Assembly: GCA_903834675.1 (NCBI GenBank)
Contig: CAILKC010000046.1
Location: forward strand, 1 to 24,463
Direction: 5' to 3'
From: an uncultured Victivallales bacterium
GTDB taxonomy: Bacteria; Verrucomicrobiota; Lentisphaeria; Oligosphaerales; JAFGRS01
DNA length: 24,463 nt
Each line of letters begins with the position of its first letter. Within the stretch, counting starts at the first letter, position 1. Position numbers and translations under genes: made by a program. Of the stretch, positions 1 to 7,186 are shown one piece after another. The notes beneath the pieces were generated by a model. That model made no database searches. It had not been told where the DNA came from and was given only the letters and a program-made list of their open reading frames with translations.

Positions 1-27
1 CGGCGCCGACGCAGCGGCGCCCTCCAA

Positions 28-59
28 CGCCCTTCGTCCGCCGCGGCGGACGAGGGGCG
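28..59. repeat. Long perfect inverted repeat upstream of aroQ
   Basis: Two 16-base arms meet with no spacer at 43/44; the core 35-52 (CGTCCGCCGCGGCGGACG) is perfectly self-complementary. The outer arms extend it to 28-59 with one G-T pair (33/54). As RNA it would be a very strong GC hairpin. No T-run follows on the plus strand, so it is not a textbook terminator for an upstream gene, though it may act as a 3' stabiliser or a Rho-type termination structure. The rest of 1-153 shows no supportable gene. Confidence 0.6.
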
Positions 60-153
60 GAATGGGAAGCGGTTTGGGTCATACGAGGTTGCTGCAAGTC
101 TCATACAAGCAAACCCCTACGGAGCTGACTTGCGCCCCTTGCCGGAGCCTGGC

Positions 154-183
154 TTGGCCAGGGTCGGGAGTTCGTGCTATAGT
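154..183 (+). promoter_or_regulatory. Probable sigma-70-type promoter for the aroQ-acc operon
   Basis: TTGGCC at 154-159 is followed after 18 bases by TATAGT at 178-183. The latter is preceded by TGC (175-177), the extended -10 signature. Initiation would fall near 190, leaving a short leader before the aroQ starts at 237 or 249. Motif matching only. Confidence 0.45.
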
Positions 184-248
184 GTGCCGAACGGCGGCGC
201 CGGGTGGCGGTACTGAACCGTAGGCATGGTGAGGCGATGGAAGGCTCG

Positions 249-701
249 ATGGAACAGCGACTGCGCATCTTGGTGTTGAACGGTCCCAACCTGAACTTGC
301 TGGGACGTCGGTCTCCCGAGATATACGGGAACCGTACTCTGGCGGAGGTCGAGAGTTTGCTGCGTCAGGCGGCCGACGAACTCGGCTGTGAGGTGGACTG
401 TCGGCAGAGCAATCATGAAGGCGATCTGGTGGGCTGGATCGGCGAGGCCATGGGGGTGATGGACGGGCTGATCATCAATGCCGGCGCCTACACTCACACC
501 AGCGTGGCATTGCGCGACGCCATCGAGGGGACCGGCATCCCGGCCGTGGAAGTACACATCAGCAACGTCCTGGCGAGGGAAGAGTTTCGGCAGCGGTCTT
601 TGACGGCTCCTGTGTGTGTCGGACAGGTCTGTGGCTTTGGCGTTTCGGGGTACGTTCTGGCGTTGCGGGCTCTGACCCAGTGGTTGCGGGAGCACGCATG
701 A
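249..701 (+). CDS. aroQ: Type II 3-dehydroquinate dehydratase
   Basis: Converts 3-dehydroquinate to 3-dehydroshikimate, the third step of the shikimate pathway, as a cytosolic dodecamer of the small type II family. The protein carries the family blocks in order: [10 protein letters not shown] near the N-terminus, then RRSPEIYG with the catalytic lid Arg and Tyr, [10 protein letters not shown], the substrate-binding EVHISN, and AREEFR before a conserved GQVCGFG turn. From this ATG it has 150 residues, the usual family length. The frame stays open to a GTG at 204 and an ATG at 237. I prefer 249 because GGAAGG lies at 239-244 and the protein then begins just before the first beta strand; 237 is the main alternative. 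The stop overlaps an upstream in-frame ATG of accB (ATGA, 698-701), so the genes are coupled. aroQ beside accB-accC is a common bacterial arrangement. Confidence 0.95.
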   Translation: MEQRLRILVLNGPNLNLLGRRSPEIYGNRTLAEVESLLRQAADELGCEVDCRQSNHEGDLVGWIGEAMGVMDGLIINAGAYTHTSVALRDAIEGTGIPAVEVHISNVLAREEFRQRSLTAPVCVGQVCGFGVSGYVLALRALTQWLREHA

Positions 702-724
702 ACAGTGGAAGGAAGTGGGGTCCC

Positions 725-1162
725 ATGGACATTCGCAAGATTTCCCAGCTTGCCCAGTTGATGAGCACGCACGATCTGTCCGAGGTCAGCTTCGAAAGTG
801 CGGAGGTGAAGCTGACGTTGAAGCGTGGTCGGTTGCTTGACGCGGTGGCGTCTGCGGCGTCGGCCGTTGCTGGACCGCCGGCGTCGGCCGTGGTGGTGGC
901 CCCCCCGGCGGAGGCGCCCGCCGCGGCCGCGATCACCTCGCCGATCGTCGGCACATTTTACTTCGCTCCGGCCCCCGATGCGCCGCCTTTCGTGCGGCCT
1001 GGCGATACGGTGGGACCGGAGACGGTGGTGTGCATTGTCGAGGCGATGAAGGTCATGAACGAAGTCAAGGCGGAACTGAGCGGGGTGATCCGTCGTGTAC
1101 TGGTCGAGAACGGCACTCCGGTTGAGTTTGGCCAGCCGCTGTTCGAGCTGGAGTCGGCGTAG
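725..1162 (+). CDS. accB: Biotin carboxyl carrier protein of acetyl-CoA carboxylase
   Basis: Carries the covalently bound biotin that shuttles carboxyl groups between biotin carboxylase (AccC) and the carboxyltransferase, in the first committed step of fatty-acid synthesis. The 145-residue protein has the N-terminal helical segment ([12 protein letters not shown]), an Ala/Pro/Val-rich linker at about 42-69, and a biotinyl domain at about 70-145. The biotinylation motif EAMKVMNEV places the acceptor at Lys109, where E. coli has EAMKMMNQI; the family thumb region is present before it. I chose ATG 725 because a strong purine-rich ribosome site (GGAAGGAAG, 707-715) precedes it. The in-frame ATG at 698, overlapping the aroQ stop, would add nine residues (MNSGRKWGP) not typical of AccB. 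accC follows after 133 bases. Confidence 0.95.
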   Translation: MDIRKISQLAQLMSTHDLSEVSFESAEVKLTLKRGRLLDAVASAASAVAGPPASAVVVAPPAEAPAAAAITSPIVGTFYFAPAPDAPPFVRPGDTVGPETVVCIVEAMKVMNEVKAELSGVIRRVLVENGTPVEFGQPLFELESA

Positions 1163-1295
1163 GAGCGGTGGGTTGCAGGTCGACCGGGGAGCGGCTGAGG
1201 TGCCGGGGGGTATCGGTGTGGCCGGCGGTCGGCGGTGAGGGCAGGCGTTGGGGAGGCCTGACCGGTGGTCTGGTGTTCTGGTGTGGGGCGAATTC

Positions 1296-2648
1296 ATGTT
1301 TTCACGGATACTAATAGCGAACCGCGGGGAGATCGCGCTGCGCGTTGTGCGTGCCTGCCGCGAGATGGGCATCAGCAGTGTTGTGGTGTACTCGGAAGCT
1401 GACGAGCGGACGCTGGCGGTTCAGGAGGCTGACGAAGCGGTGTGCATTGGCCCGGCTCCCGCCAAAGAGAGCTACCTGCGGATTGACCGGATTGTGGCGG
1501 CGGCGGAGATCTGTGATGTGGACGCCATCCATCCGGGGTACGGTTTTCTGGCCGAGAATGCGCACTTTGCCGAGGTCTGCGAGAGCTGCAACATCGGCTT
1601 TATCGGCCCCAGTCCAGACGCCATCCGTCGCATGGGAGACAAGGCTGAGGCGCGCAAGACCATGACCGCGGTTGGGGTGCCGGTGACTCCCGGTAGTGAG
1701 GGCATCATCGCCAACGAAGCAGAGGCCTTGAGGCTGGCCCACGAGATGGACTATCCGGTCATCATCAAGGCGGTGGCTGGCGGTGGCGGTAAGGGCATGC
1801 GGGTGGTGCATAATGATGGTAGTCTGGTGCGGAGTTACCACGCCGCCCGCAACGAAGCTGAGCGGGCCTTTGCCTGTGGCGATGTCTACATGGAGAAGTT
1901 CATCGTCCACCCGCGCCACGTGGAGTTCCAGATTTTGGCGGACCGGCACGGTAACGTCATTCACCTGGGGGAACGCGACTGCAGTTTGCAGCGTCGGCAT
2001 CAGAAACTCATTGAGGAATCGCCCTGCATCGCTCTGGACGAGGGTACGCGTCAGGCGATGGGGCAGGCGGCGGTGAAAGCGGCGCGGGCCGTGAACTATG
2101 CGACGGCGGGGACGATCGAGTTCTTGTTGAGCGCCGACGGGTCCTTCTACTTCATGGAGATGAACACTCGTATCCAGGTGGAGCATCCGGTGACGGAGAT
2201 GGTGACGGGCATTGACCTGGTCAAGGAGCAGATCCGCTGTGCCGCGGGCGAGCCTCTGCGTTTTCGCCAGGAGGACATTCACTTCCGGGGTCACGCCATC
2301 GAAGTGCGCATCAACGCCGAGAATCCAGCGCGCAACTTTGCGCCGTGTCCGGGCCGGATTGAGGTGTACAATCCTCCCGGCGGTCCCGGGGTTCGGGTGG
2401 ATTCGCACGCCTATGCGGGATACGTGATTCCGCCTTACTACGACAGTATGATTGGCAAGCTCATCGTCCACGGTGAGGACCGGCAAGAGGCGCTGGCGCG
2501 TTGTGTGCGAGCGCTGCAGGAGTTCACCATTGAGGGGGTGTCGACCACCATCGACTTCGCGGTCCATCTTTTGCACCACGAGGGTGTCCGCCGCGGGGAG
2601 TACCATACGGGCTACATCGAAAAGCTGCTGGAGGCGGAGCCGCTGTGA
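1296..2648 (+). CDS. accC: Biotin carboxylase subunit of acetyl-CoA carboxylase
   Basis: ATP-dependent carboxylation of the biotin on AccB. At 450 residues it is nearly the E. coli length (449). The N-terminal domain starts [15 protein letters not shown]. The ATP-grasp region has the glycine-rich loop [11 protein letters not shown] (about 161-171), [12 protein letters not shown] (about 205-216) and the catalytic stretch [16 protein letters not shown], with Glu288, Asn290 and Arg292 at the E. coli positions. The C-terminal domain contains the usual [10 protein letters not shown] segment. The frame is open back to 1248, but the sequence before [11 protein letters not shown] does not resemble the family, so ATG 1296 is the start; the ribosome site is weak (GGGG about six bases upstream). 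The 133-base accB-accC gap is G-rich, with no recognisable promoter or terminator. Confidence 0.97.
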   Translation: MFSRILIANRGEIALRVVRACREMGISSVVVYSEADERTLAVQEADEAVCIGPAPAKESYLRIDRIVAAAEICDVDAIHPGYGFLAENAHFAEVCESCNIGFIGPSPDAIRRMGDKAEARKTMTAVGVPVTPGSEGIIANEAEALRLAHEMDYPVIIKAVAGGGGKGMRVVHNDGSLVRSYHAARNEAERAFACGDVYMEKFIVHPRHVEFQILADRHGNVIHLGERDCSLQRRHQKLIEESPCIALDEGTRQAMGQAAVKAARAVNYATAGTIEFLLSADGSFYFMEMNTRIQVEHPVTEMVTGIDLVKEQIRCAAGEPLRFRQEDIHFRGHAIEVRINAENPARNFAPCPGRIEVYNPPGGPGVRVDSHAYAGYVIPPYYDSMIGKLIVHGEDRQEALARCVRALQEFTIEGVSTTIDFAVHLLHHEGVRRGEYHTGYIEKLLEAEPL

Positions 2649-2688
2649 TGGGCTGGCGCCAAACGGTCGAGGATAAGGAGGCACTGTG

Positions 2689-3147
2689 ATGAACGGCGGG
2701 CGAATGACGGAGGCCCAGCGTCTGGAGGATGCGGAGCGTCTGCGTTCTCAGGTCTTGGGGACACGCGACCTCTCCATGGACGAGGAGACCGAGGGTGGCA
2801 CCATCAAGATCAGCGAGAATGTGATCGCGGCGGTGGTGCGGAAGTATTCTCTCGAGGTCGACGGGGTGGTACGCTTTGCCAGCGGCAGCCTGGTCGGCGG
2901 CATCGCCGGCATGATTGCAAAGCGCAGCTACGAAAGCAGCATGGTGATCGACCTGGACGAGGACTCGGTCAACATCTCGGTCACCCTGGTCTTTCGTTTC
3001 GGCGTGCGCATTCCAGGTGTGGCGCAGGCGGTTCAGGAGGTGGTTCGGCTCCGGGTGGAGGAGCTTACCGGCAAGCACGTGAACCGCGTCAACGTGCTGG
3101 TGCATGACCTGGAGGACGCCGTTCCCTCGCGCAAGGGTGAGGCCTGA
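2689..3147 (+). CDS. Asp23/Gls24 (DUF322) family protein, YqhY-like
   Basis: A 152-residue soluble protein of the Asp23/Gls24 family. An acidic, poorly conserved N-terminus (about 1-40) is followed by the family core: GTIKISENVIAAVVRKYSLEVDGVV, a glycine-rich stretch, then alternating strands ending VNRVNVLVHDL. The start is set by a perfect TAAGGAGG at 2674-2681, seven bases before ATG 2689; the overlapping GTG at 2686 is too close. It lies 40 bases after accC. In Bacillus the family member YqhY is encoded directly downstream of accB-accC and is genetically linked to acetyl-CoA carboxylase activity; in Staphylococcus, Asp23 is held at the membrane by AmaP. The gene order here therefore suggests a role tied to ACC or the membrane, but no biochemical activity can be read from the sequence. 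Confidence 0.88.
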   Translation: MNGGRMTEAQRLEDAERLRSQVLGTRDLSMDEETEGGTIKISENVIAAVVRKYSLEVDGVVRFASGSLVGGIAGMIAKRSYESSMVIDLDEDSVNISVTLVFRFGVRIPGVAQAVQEVVRLRVEELTGKHVNRVNVLVHDLEDAVPSRKGEA

Positions 3148-3221
3148 GTGTCCGCTGGGGGCGGAGTGGCGCGGGCTCCCGGTCGCCCGGCTTGCGCCGG
3201 GACATGCAAGGAGTGTTTGAC

Positions 3222-3818
3222 ATGCTGACGATGGCCGATGTGACCACATGGTACAAGGGTTTTTGGGGCGAGTGTACGGAGCGGGCGATCGGCGAGGGCT
3301 TCATGTGTGGGCTGGGGCTTGGCCTGGTCCTGCCGTTGGGCCTACTGCTCCTCGCCTGGATGATCCTGCACCGGCGCCGGGCGTGCCGTTCGATGTGTAT
3401 CGAGAGCGAGGGTGGTAACCTGATCATCGCCGCTTCGGCGATCCGGGATTTTCTGCAGCGGATCGTGGCGGAGTTCCGCGATGTGGAGCTCTTGAGCGTG
3501 GTATTGCTGCGTCGCAAGCGGGTTACCGACATCCGCCTGCGCGTGAATGCCGTACCGATGGCGAGTGTGCGTCATCTGAAGGACGGACTGAAGGAACGCG
3601 TGCGTAGCGAGATGGCCGACAAGCTGGGGTTGGAGGAGTTACTAGGCGACGTGCATATTGACGTCGTGAGGTACTCGGCGGACGAGAAGCGGATTGCCCG
3701 CAAAGCCGCCAAGTGTCGGCGGGGTGATACGCAGACACGCCGTCCGTCGACCACCTACCCGCCCTATGCTACAGGGATGGGGTTCAGTGGTCGCGGCGAG
3801 GACGACGGCGTCGTTTGA
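3222..3818 (+). CDS. AmaP-like single-span membrane protein with Asp23-like domain
   Basis: A 198-residue protein with one clear transmembrane helix (about 28-49, GLGLGLVLPLGLLLLAWMIL) followed by the Arg cluster HRRRACR, predicting a cytosolic C-terminus. Residues about 65-155 (GNLIIAASAIRDFLQRIVAEF to VHIDVVRY) have the rhythm of an Asp23/AmaP core: a helix, then two strand-like segments with a helix between. The tail is basic and then low-complexity. AAGGAG at 3208-3213 lies eight bases before ATG 3222, which decides the start over ATG 3204. By analogy with Firmicute AmaP it may anchor the preceding Asp23-family protein to the membrane. That role is inferred from architecture and adjacency; sequence similarity is only moderate. 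Only 16 bases separate its stop from the stop of the converging gene. Confidence 0.68.
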   Translation: MLTMADVTTWYKGFWGECTERAIGEGFMCGLGLGLVLPLGLLLLAWMILHRRRACRSMCIESEGGNLIIAASAIRDFLQRIVAEFRDVELLSVVLLRRKRVTDIRLRVNAVPMASVRHLKDGLKERVRSEMADKLGLEELLGDVHIDVVRYSADEKRIARKAAKCRRGDTQTRRPSTTYPPYATGMGFSGRGEDDGVV

Positions 3819-3834
3819 CCCGCGGGTTGACGGT

Positions 3835-4530
3835 TCAGGCCTGCGCCAAGAACTCGTCGCGCTCTGATTCCATCACCAGCCGCATGACGTCCTGAGGCGT
3901 GGCGGAGGTCAGGCACTGCGCGATGAAGTCGTCTTGCCTCAGCAGGCGTGCCATGCGTCCCATGAGGTGCAGATGAAGCTCAATGCTCTGTGAGCACATC
4001 AGGAAGAACAAATGGACGGGCTTGCCATCGGCCGCCTTGAAATCGACGCCCTCCGCGGAGCGGCCGAAGACGATGACGGCCGGTGCCCGCAGCGTCGTCA
4101 CCGGATCGCGGGGGTGAGGTAGCGCCACGCCCCTGCCCACGCCTGTGCTCAGCAGTTCTTCCCGCGCCACGCACTTCAGGCGCAGGTCGGAGACGTCCAG
4201 AAGGACAGGGTTCAGCATGCGTGGGTTGGTCAGTTCCTCGATCACCGTTTCGGGGTTGCGCCCCGTGAGCGAGAGCACCATACGGGTGTCGCTCATCACC
4301 CGGCTGATGGGGATGCCGATGTGTGAGCGCGTCAACTCCGCCAGGGGGATGTCCTCGGCATTCTCGCGCGGCGGTTCTCCAGGGAAGAAAAGGCCGTCGA
4401 TCTGGCTGCTGTTGAACCGCCATTGTCCGCCGATCTTGGCGCCCTGCAGTTGGCCGCTCTTCAGCATTCGCAGAATAGTGCGCTCATTCACCCGCAGCAT
4501 CTGCGCCAGTTCACGGAGGGTTAGAATCAT
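3835..4530 (-). CDS. Excisionase/MerR-type HTH protein fused to a PTS EIIA (fructose/nitrogen type) domain
   Basis: A 231-residue fusion. Residues 1-50 form a compact helix-turn-helix of the excisionase/HTH_17 kind (LTLRELAQMLRVNERTILRMLKSGQL, then KIGGQWRF and a short recognition tail). After a linker, residues about 72-226 are an EIIA type-2 domain. GRGVALPHPRDP puts the phospho-accepting histidine at 139, and the family's HLHLMGRMARLL helix follows. No EIIB or EIIC is nearby, so this looks regulatory rather than a sugar-transport component, with phosphorylation state probably tuning DNA binding (inference). Start: ATG 4530, preceded on its strand by AGGAG about ten bases upstream; the frame extends to a TTG at 4584 with no support. 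It diverges from the gspE-like gene across a region rich in TGACA half-sites, the natural candidate operator. Confidence 0.82.
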   Translation of the reverse strand: MILTLRELAQMLRVNERTILRMLKSGQLQGAKIGGQWRFNSSQIDGLFFPGEPPRENAEDIPLAELTRSHIGIPISRVMSDTRMVLSLTGRNPETVIEELTNPRMLNPVLLDVSDLRLKCVAREELLSTGVGRGVALPHPRDPVTTLRAPAVIVFGRSAEGVDFKAADGKPVHLFFLMCSQSIELHLHLMGRMARLLRQDDFIAQCLTSATPQDVMRLVMESERDEFLAQA

Positions 4531-4578
4531 GGTCTTGCTGCTCCTGTTTCCCAAGCTACCGCGAAGTAGACACGCTAA

Positions 4579-4649
4579 TGACAACGGTTGACAGACATGT
4601 AAAAATTGTCACGTTGTATGACAATAAGCGTATGGTTAGTACCTGTCAA
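4579..4649. promoter_or_regulatory. Divergent control region: cluster of TGACA half-sites with a 7-7-7 inverted repeat
   Basis: Five TGACA/TGTCA pentamers occur in 71 bases: TGACAA 4579-4584, TTGACA 4588-4593, ATTGTCA 4605-4611, TGACAAT 4619-4625 and TGTCAA 4644-4649. The third and fourth form a perfect inverted repeat, ATTGTCA-N7-TGACAAT. The region is locally AT-rich, unlike its flanks. TTGACA at 4588 is also a consensus -35 for plus-strand transcription, although the best -10-like TTGTAT (4614-4619) is 20 bases away. It separates the HTH-EIIA gene from the gspE-like gene. Confidence 0.55.
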
Positions 4650-4652
4650 CCC

Positions 4653-6491
4653 ATGCCTACTGGTTTTTCGTGGTCAAGCGGCGCCGGTTGTGGTCTCGGG
4701 GCTCGGTTCGTCGTGTTGCTGGGTGCGCTGCTGGTTATGCTGGCCGCGCGGGTTACGGCGGAGCGCATTCCTCTGTACAACGGCGAAGTGGCGGAGTTTG
4801 AGGTGGTCGGGCGCAGCGCCAAGGGGTTGGACGTGCGCACGCACGACGGCAGTACGCGCCGCTTGCGCTGGGATCAGGTGGACCGGTCGTATCCGCAGCA
4901 CCCCATGCACGGCCGTAAGTATCGCTACGAGGGCGGCGTGGGGGGGGGTGAGGTTGGGGCACGGCCGGGGCTGGCGGTACGGGGCCGCAGTGGACACTTC
5001 ACGGCGCTGCTGGCCCTGACGGCCTGCATGTTCTGGCTGTGGGTGTACAGCCTCTGGCGCCTGGGGATCTCGGGAATCTACGACACTGAGCGTCAGCGCT
5101 GGGTGAACTTGGGGACTGTGTTTCTCGGGCCCTGGCTGGCGCTCCCCGTGGTGCTTCGGCACCGGGGCCTTGCCGGCCTGGGGGGATTTTCGCGACAAAA
5201 GGAGCCAAGCTTCACGGAGCCAGGGGTCCCCGCCTGTCGCTTTTCCACCTGGGACGGCGAGCCCTTGGTTGCCACGGCGAAGCGGCGGTTTGGTTCGGGT
5301 CTGGCCCTGGCCGAGTTGGTGATGGCGCGGGCGGTCAAGGCAGGCGCAAGTGACGTACACTTCGACGTATCGCCCCAGGGGGTCAGGATGGCGTTGCGGG
5401 TGGATGGCGTTCTGCGGGCGCCGGAGATACTGGACGCGGACTATGGCCGGAAGGCGATGACGGCGATCAAGATGGCCGCCGGCATGGATCTTGCGAAGAT
5501 GCAGGAGACGCAGGATGGGGCCTGCCATCTGGAGTCAGAGGGCCGACCCTTCGATCTGCGTGTGGCCCGCGCCTGGGCTGTCAACGGCGAGACCTTGGTC
5601 GTGCGTTTGCTGCGGGCAGGGGGCGCGGGCGAGAACCTGGCCGACATGGGCATGCCGATGGACCTGGCCGTGGTGGCGCAGGGCCTGACCAAAGAGACGG
5701 CGGGGCTGGTCATCATGTGCGGTCCTACAGGGTCAGGGAAGACCTCCACCATCTACGCGCTGCTGCGGCGCATTCAGGGTACGGGCAGGAACATTCTGAC
5801 CATCGAGGATCCGGTCGAGTATCGGCTTGAGCACGCCACGCAGATCAGTCTGAACGCGGCGTTGGGCACGACCTTCGCGAGCGCCCTGAAGGCCTCGATG
5901 CGGCATGATCCGGATGTTATCCTTGTCGGTGAGATCCGCGACCGCGACGCCATGAACGTCGCCTTCCAGGCGGCCTTGACCGGGCATCTGGTGTTTACGA
6001 CGATTCACGCGACCTCGGTTTTGGCTGCCTTTGGCCGGTTGAAAGAACTCGGGTTGAGCGCCTACATGATTAATACCGGCCTGAAGGTGATTGTCTGCCA
6101 GCGCCTCATCCGCCTGCTTTGTCCGGAGTGCCGCGAAGCCTATGTGCCGGACGTGGCGGAGATGCGTTTCTGGGGCATTTCGCCGCGCCCCACTGATCCC
6201 GCGCCTGTGTTTTACCGGCCGGCCGGCTGCAGGATGTGCGAGCAGTCCGGCTATCGTGGCCGTCGCGGGGTGTACCGCATGCTGGTGATGAACAACGCGG
6301 TGCGGTCGGTCATCCGCGACGATATGGCAACGGGCGACTTGCAGGGGGCCGTCGAGCAGGCCGCCATGGGAACCGTGGCGGAGTACGCTGCGGCCCTGCT
6401 GTGGGACGGGGTAACCTCGCCTGATGAGATACTCAAGACCTTGGATATGTTTGACTTCGGAAAGAAGTTGAGTCATGAACATTCGCTGTGA
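4653..6491 (+). CDS. Membrane-anchored GspE/PilB-type secretion ATPase
   Basis: A 612-residue protein (from ATG 4653) with an unusual front end. Residues about 18-36 form a signal-like hydrophobic segment ending RVTA. About 37-85 look like a small beta-rich domain (IPLYNGEVAEFEVVGRSAKGLDVRTHDG in two pieces), and two further hydrophobic segments follow at about 116-138 and 152-170. From about 205 it is a complete type II secretion/type IV pilus ATPase: SDVHF, Walker A GPTGSGKTS (357-365), Asp box IEDPVEY, Walker B DPDVILVGE (419-427), His box TGHLVFTTIHA, and the zinc tetrad CPEC (490/493) and CRMC (526/529). The usual soluble N-terminal GspE domain is absent. Other starts are 4632 and 4578; 4578 lies inside the putative operator. 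No pilin, GspF or GspD gene is in the window, so its machine is unknown. Confidence 0.85.
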   Translation: MPTGFSWSSGAGCGLGARFVVLLGALLVMLAARVTAERIPLYNGEVAEFEVVGRSAKGLDVRTHDGSTRRLRWDQVDRSYPQHPMHGRKYRYEGGVGGGEVGARPGLAVRGRSGHFTALLALTACMFWLWVYSLWRLGISGIYDTERQRWVNLGTVFLGPWLALPVVLRHRGLAGLGGFSRQKEPSFTEPGVPACRFSTWDGEPLVATAKRRFGSGLALAELVMARAVKAGASDVHFDVSPQGVRMALRVDGVLRAPEILDADYGRKAMTAIKMAAGMDLAKMQETQDGACHLESEGRPFDLRVARAWAVNGETLVVRLLRAGGAGENLADMGMPMDLAVVAQGLTKETAGLVIMCGPTGSGKTSTIYALLRRIQGTGRNILTIEDPVEYRLEHATQISLNAALGTTFASALKASMRHDPDVILVGEIRDRDAMNVAFQAALTGHLVFTTIHATSVLAAFGRLKELGLSAYMINTGLKVIVCQRLIRLLCPECREAYVPDVAEMRFWGISPRPTDPAPVFYRPAGCRMCEQSGYRGRRGVYRMLVMNNAVRSVIRDDMATGDLQGAVEQAAMGTVAEYAAALLWDGVTSPDEILKTLDMFDFGKKLSHEHSL

Positions 6492-7077
6492 ACTGGTGCT
6501 TGGCGGCGTGCTGCTGCTGGGGTGCATCCTGGTGGTCAAGGTGGTGTGGGACTTGCAGACGCTGCCGCGTCTGACCGTCTGCCTGAACTTACTGTGGGCC
6601 ATGTTCGCGGCCTTCCATGCGTGGCCGGTGTTTCTCGAGTGGACGGCGGGACTGGCCCTGGTCTGGGACGGGTTTCCGGTGGAGGCGGCGGCGTTCTGGT
6701 TTGCGTTCATGGTGGCCGCGCTGCCGGGCGCGGTCATCTACCGTTTGACGGTGCGTGGTGCGCCGGTGGATTTTCCGGTATTTTTTGACTGGCTGAGCGG
6801 GCTGGTATGCACGGCGCTGGGCGTGTGGCTGGTTCCGTGTCTGGTGGTCATGACGGTGTCCATCACCCCCGCCAGCGCGCACAACGTGTTGCCCGAGGAC
6901 GGGGTTGCCGGGCGTCTTGCCGAGGTCATGCGGGCGACCCCACTGCAGCTCTATCTGGGTTTGGCTGAAACCGTGGGGGGGGAACAGCGCGCGACGTTGC
7001 TGGCGGAGCGGATTCCGAAGTCGCTCAAGGATCAGGTTTTTCCGCCCGCTCCTCGGCGTACGGGTAAGCGTCCCTGA
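6475..7077 (+). CDS. Small multi-pass membrane protein of unknown function
   Basis: I do not recognise this protein. It has 200 residues with four likely transmembrane helices (about 5-24, 36-56, 68-92 and 103-128), followed by a soluble C-terminal third of about 70 residues that ends in a basic, Pro-rich tail (PPAPRRTGKRP). The layout (membrane part, then a short amphipathic tail with EDGVAGRLAEVM) recalls CvpA/colicin-V-production-like proteins, but no diagnostic motif confirms this. The ATG lies 17 bases inside the end of the gspE-like gene, so the two are translationally coupled and probably work together. It might supply the membrane platform that GspF/PilC would give a conventional system, but it shows no GspF similarity by eye. 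The 109 bases to the next (converging) gene hold no clear terminator. Confidence 0.75.
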   Translation: MNIRCELVLGGVLLLGCILVVKVVWDLQTLPRLTVCLNLLWAMFAAFHAWPVFLEWTAGLALVWDGFPVEAAAFWFAFMVAALPGAVIYRLTVRGAPVDFPVFFDWLSGLVCTALGVWLVPCLVVMTVSITPASAHNVLPEDGVAGRLAEVMRATPLQLYLGLAETVGGEQRATLLAERIPKSLKDQVFPPAPRRTGKRP

Positions 7078-7186
7078 GTTTCGGCGGGGGGGGCACGTCA
7101 CGCTGGCCAGGCCGCGCCCACGTGGCGGGGTGAGGTCGTTGTCAAGGGCCTAGGGCGTATGGCGTTATATCGCGCTCTGGCCGGGG

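Noticed and set aside
1163..1295. Promoter or regulatory RNA between accB and accC
   Set aside because: The gap is G-rich with no paired -35/-10 elements, terminator or convincing fold.
1311..2684. 457-codon open frame antisense to accC
   Set aside because: It mirrors accC, whose family identity is certain. High GC in third positions keeps the opposite strand open; there is no ribosome site or recognisable domain.
4578..4652. Upstream ATGs (4578, 4632) as start of the gspE-like gene
   Set aside because: 4578 lies before the TTGACA box and inside the half-site cluster. The residues it would add do not resemble a signal peptide, whereas 4653 begins a plausible one. 4632 cannot be excluded.
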